Of a DNA stretch of 64,000 nucleotides, positions 63,189 to 64,000 are shown one piece after another; position 1 is the first letter of the stretch; each line of letters starts with the position of its first letter. The DNA comes from Thraustochytrium sp. TN22. Lineage: Eukaryota > Sar > Bigyra > Thraustochytrida > Thraustochytriidae. Location: contig JABLUY010000002.1 of assembly GCA_013306675.1 (NCBI GenBank), positions 248,001 to 312,000 of the forward strand. The letters run 5' to 3'. The notes under the pieces were generated by a model. That model was given only the letters and a program-made list of their open reading frames with translations, did no database searches and was not told the DNA's origin. Both the position numbers and the translations under genes were made by a program.

Positions 63189-64000
63189 ATGGTAGGCATG
63201 GCGAGCGGGCTGGCGACGGGCGGCAGCGCGGCGGCGCAGGTGCTGGTGCGCATGGCGTCGTGCTGGGTGGTGCGCGAGAGCCTGTCGCTGTCGGGCGCGG
63301 CCTCGAACGATACTGGTCTCTCGCAGGCGGCGGCCGGCACGGTGCGGCGGAGCCTGGTCATGGGCGGCGGCGGCGCGGCACGCGAGACGCCCGCGCGCGA
63401 GGATGGCAGGCAGCCCGGCGAGCCGCGCGCGCCGCAGACGGCCTCGCTGTGGGCCCTGGATGTCTGGCGCACGGAGGCGCGCAGGCTGGTGAGCTTCGTG
63501 TGCTTCAACGTGCTGCTCGTGGTGAGCGTGCTGGAGCCCTCGCGCGAGGTGGCCGCCTGGTGGACCGCCTGGTTCGCCGTGCTGGGACTCATGCGCGCCG
63601 TTGCCTGCCTGGGGCCAGGGCTCGCGGAGCGCGCCATGGGCGTCCGTGTGCGGGTCGACCACGGCAAGTCGGTGCGGCGCGGCCTGCGCTGCGGCGCCTC
63701 GCTCGTGCTGGTGCTCTTGTGCAATGTGCACGTGTACCGGTGCGTCTTGCGGCGCGTGCGCGCGCAGCTCATGGACGTGGTGCTTCGCGAGGCGCGCGAG
63801 GCCGAGGCCATGGCGGAGGCCACCTCGGGCTCGCTGGACCGCCAGCTCTTCGCGCTCGGCGTGCTCTTCCGCCTGCAGGCCGCCAACATCTTCATCGAGA
63901 CTGCGGAGCAGCTCGGACACTTTTTGCTGCGCCACCCCAACGTGCAGCTCGACTACAAGTGGGAGACCTCCGGCTCGCGCGTCTTTTTGCTGGACAACCT
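63189..64000 (+). CDS. AMFR: AMFR/gp78-type ER ubiquitin ligase, N-terminal part (runs off window)
   Basis: An open frame of 270 codons from the ATG to the window edge. After a low-complexity head (~80 residues) come helices FVCFNVLLVVSVLE and WWTAWFAVLGLMRAVACL, then SLVLVLLCNVHVYR, and a segment HPNVQLDYKWETSGSRVFLLDNL that matches gp78's family block before its later helices. AMFR/gp78 is a multi-pass ER E3 ligase of ER-associated degradation; the RING and CUE domains expected downstream lie outside the window, so the related HRD1 is not fully excluded. A second in-frame ATG lies nine bases downstream. Confidence 0.72.
   Translation, partial: MVGMASGLATGGSAAAQVLVRMASCWVVRESLSLSGAASNDTGLSQAAAGTVRRSLVMGGGGAARETPAREDGRQPGEPRAPQTASLWALDVWRTEARRLVSFVCFNVLLVVSVLEPSREVAAWWTAWFAVLGLMRAVACLGPGLAERAMGVRVRVDHGKSVRRGLRCGASLVLVLLCNVHVYRCVLRRVRAQLMDVVLREAREAEAMAEATSGSLDRQLFALGVLFRLQAANIFIETAEQLGHFLLRHPNVQLDYKWETSGSRVFLLDN

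Noticed and set aside
62801-63940. Two minus-strand frames over the last gene
   Set aside because: They are antisense to the AMFR-like frame, which has membrane helices and a family-specific block and simply lacks a stop inside the window.
1-64000. tRNA, rRNA, transposon or virus-like elements
   Set aside because: I saw no cloverleaf-like gene with internal promoter boxes, no rRNA stretch, no transposase, integrase, reverse transcriptase or capsid-like frame, and no long terminal repeats.

Overview
The window is GC-rich eukaryotic nuclear DNA with about 31 protein genes in 64 kb. Most are single-exon and run in both orientations, with short convergent spacers and 0.3-2 kb GC-rich upstream regions full of microsatellites. 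Only two coding introns are clear (65 and 89 bp); both open with GTACGTTT and end in CAG. Genes for cilia and basal bodies (TTLL9-type glutamylase, CEP164 family), nuclear RNA processing (PCF11, RPP30, DNAJC17-type), Mediator kinase (CDK8), ER quality control (P58IPK, AMFR/gp78) and a POT1-like telomere protein point to a free-living flagellate-forming protist. Thr/Pro 'PTxAPT' linkers in secreted proteases, few introns and near-saturated GC at third codon positions fit a stramenopile such as a thraustochytrid or bicosoecid. The lineage is inferred from gene style only.

Layout: 0.5-12.5 kb carries housekeeping genes: PCF11, a four-helix membrane protein, a TLC-domain protein, CDK8, a possible small gene, a PMP34-type carrier, RidA, a PUB-domain protein and TTLL9. 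At 13.2-18.0 kb lies one uninterrupted 1,590-residue gene for a TIR-TIR-NACHT-WD40 (NLR/STAND-type) protein whose third-position GC is clearly lower than that of its neighbours. At 18.4-31.9 kb are a MORN/PHD-like fusion, a PhyH dioxygenase, a DNAJC17-like protein, RPP30, P58IPK, a PEHE-domain (KANSL1/MSL1-type) protein and a CRAL-TRIO/coiled-coil protein. At 32.0-39.1 kb three trypsin-like proteases sit in a head-to-tail array, each ending in two copies of a small four-cysteine 'CxWN' module. At 39.7-51.4 kb are a coiled-coil protein, an EF-hand 5'-nucleotidase, the POT1-like protein, a leucine-zipper protein and an unknown gene. At 51.6-61.2 kb a full-length CEP164 homologue is followed by three short paralogues that keep only the CEP164-type WW head. 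A small BART-like protein and the 5' part of an AMFR/gp78 ubiquitin ligase close the window.

The items most worth pursuing are the TIR-NACHT protein with a 14-blade WD40 tail, the local CEP164-WW expansion with a shared acidic tail motif and a 99-bp identical block, the CxWN protease module, and two genes (PMP34-type carrier and RPP30) whose last codons are duplicated in decayed form just beyond their own stop codons. No transposon, virus-like element, rRNA, tRNA or CRISPR array was recognised.
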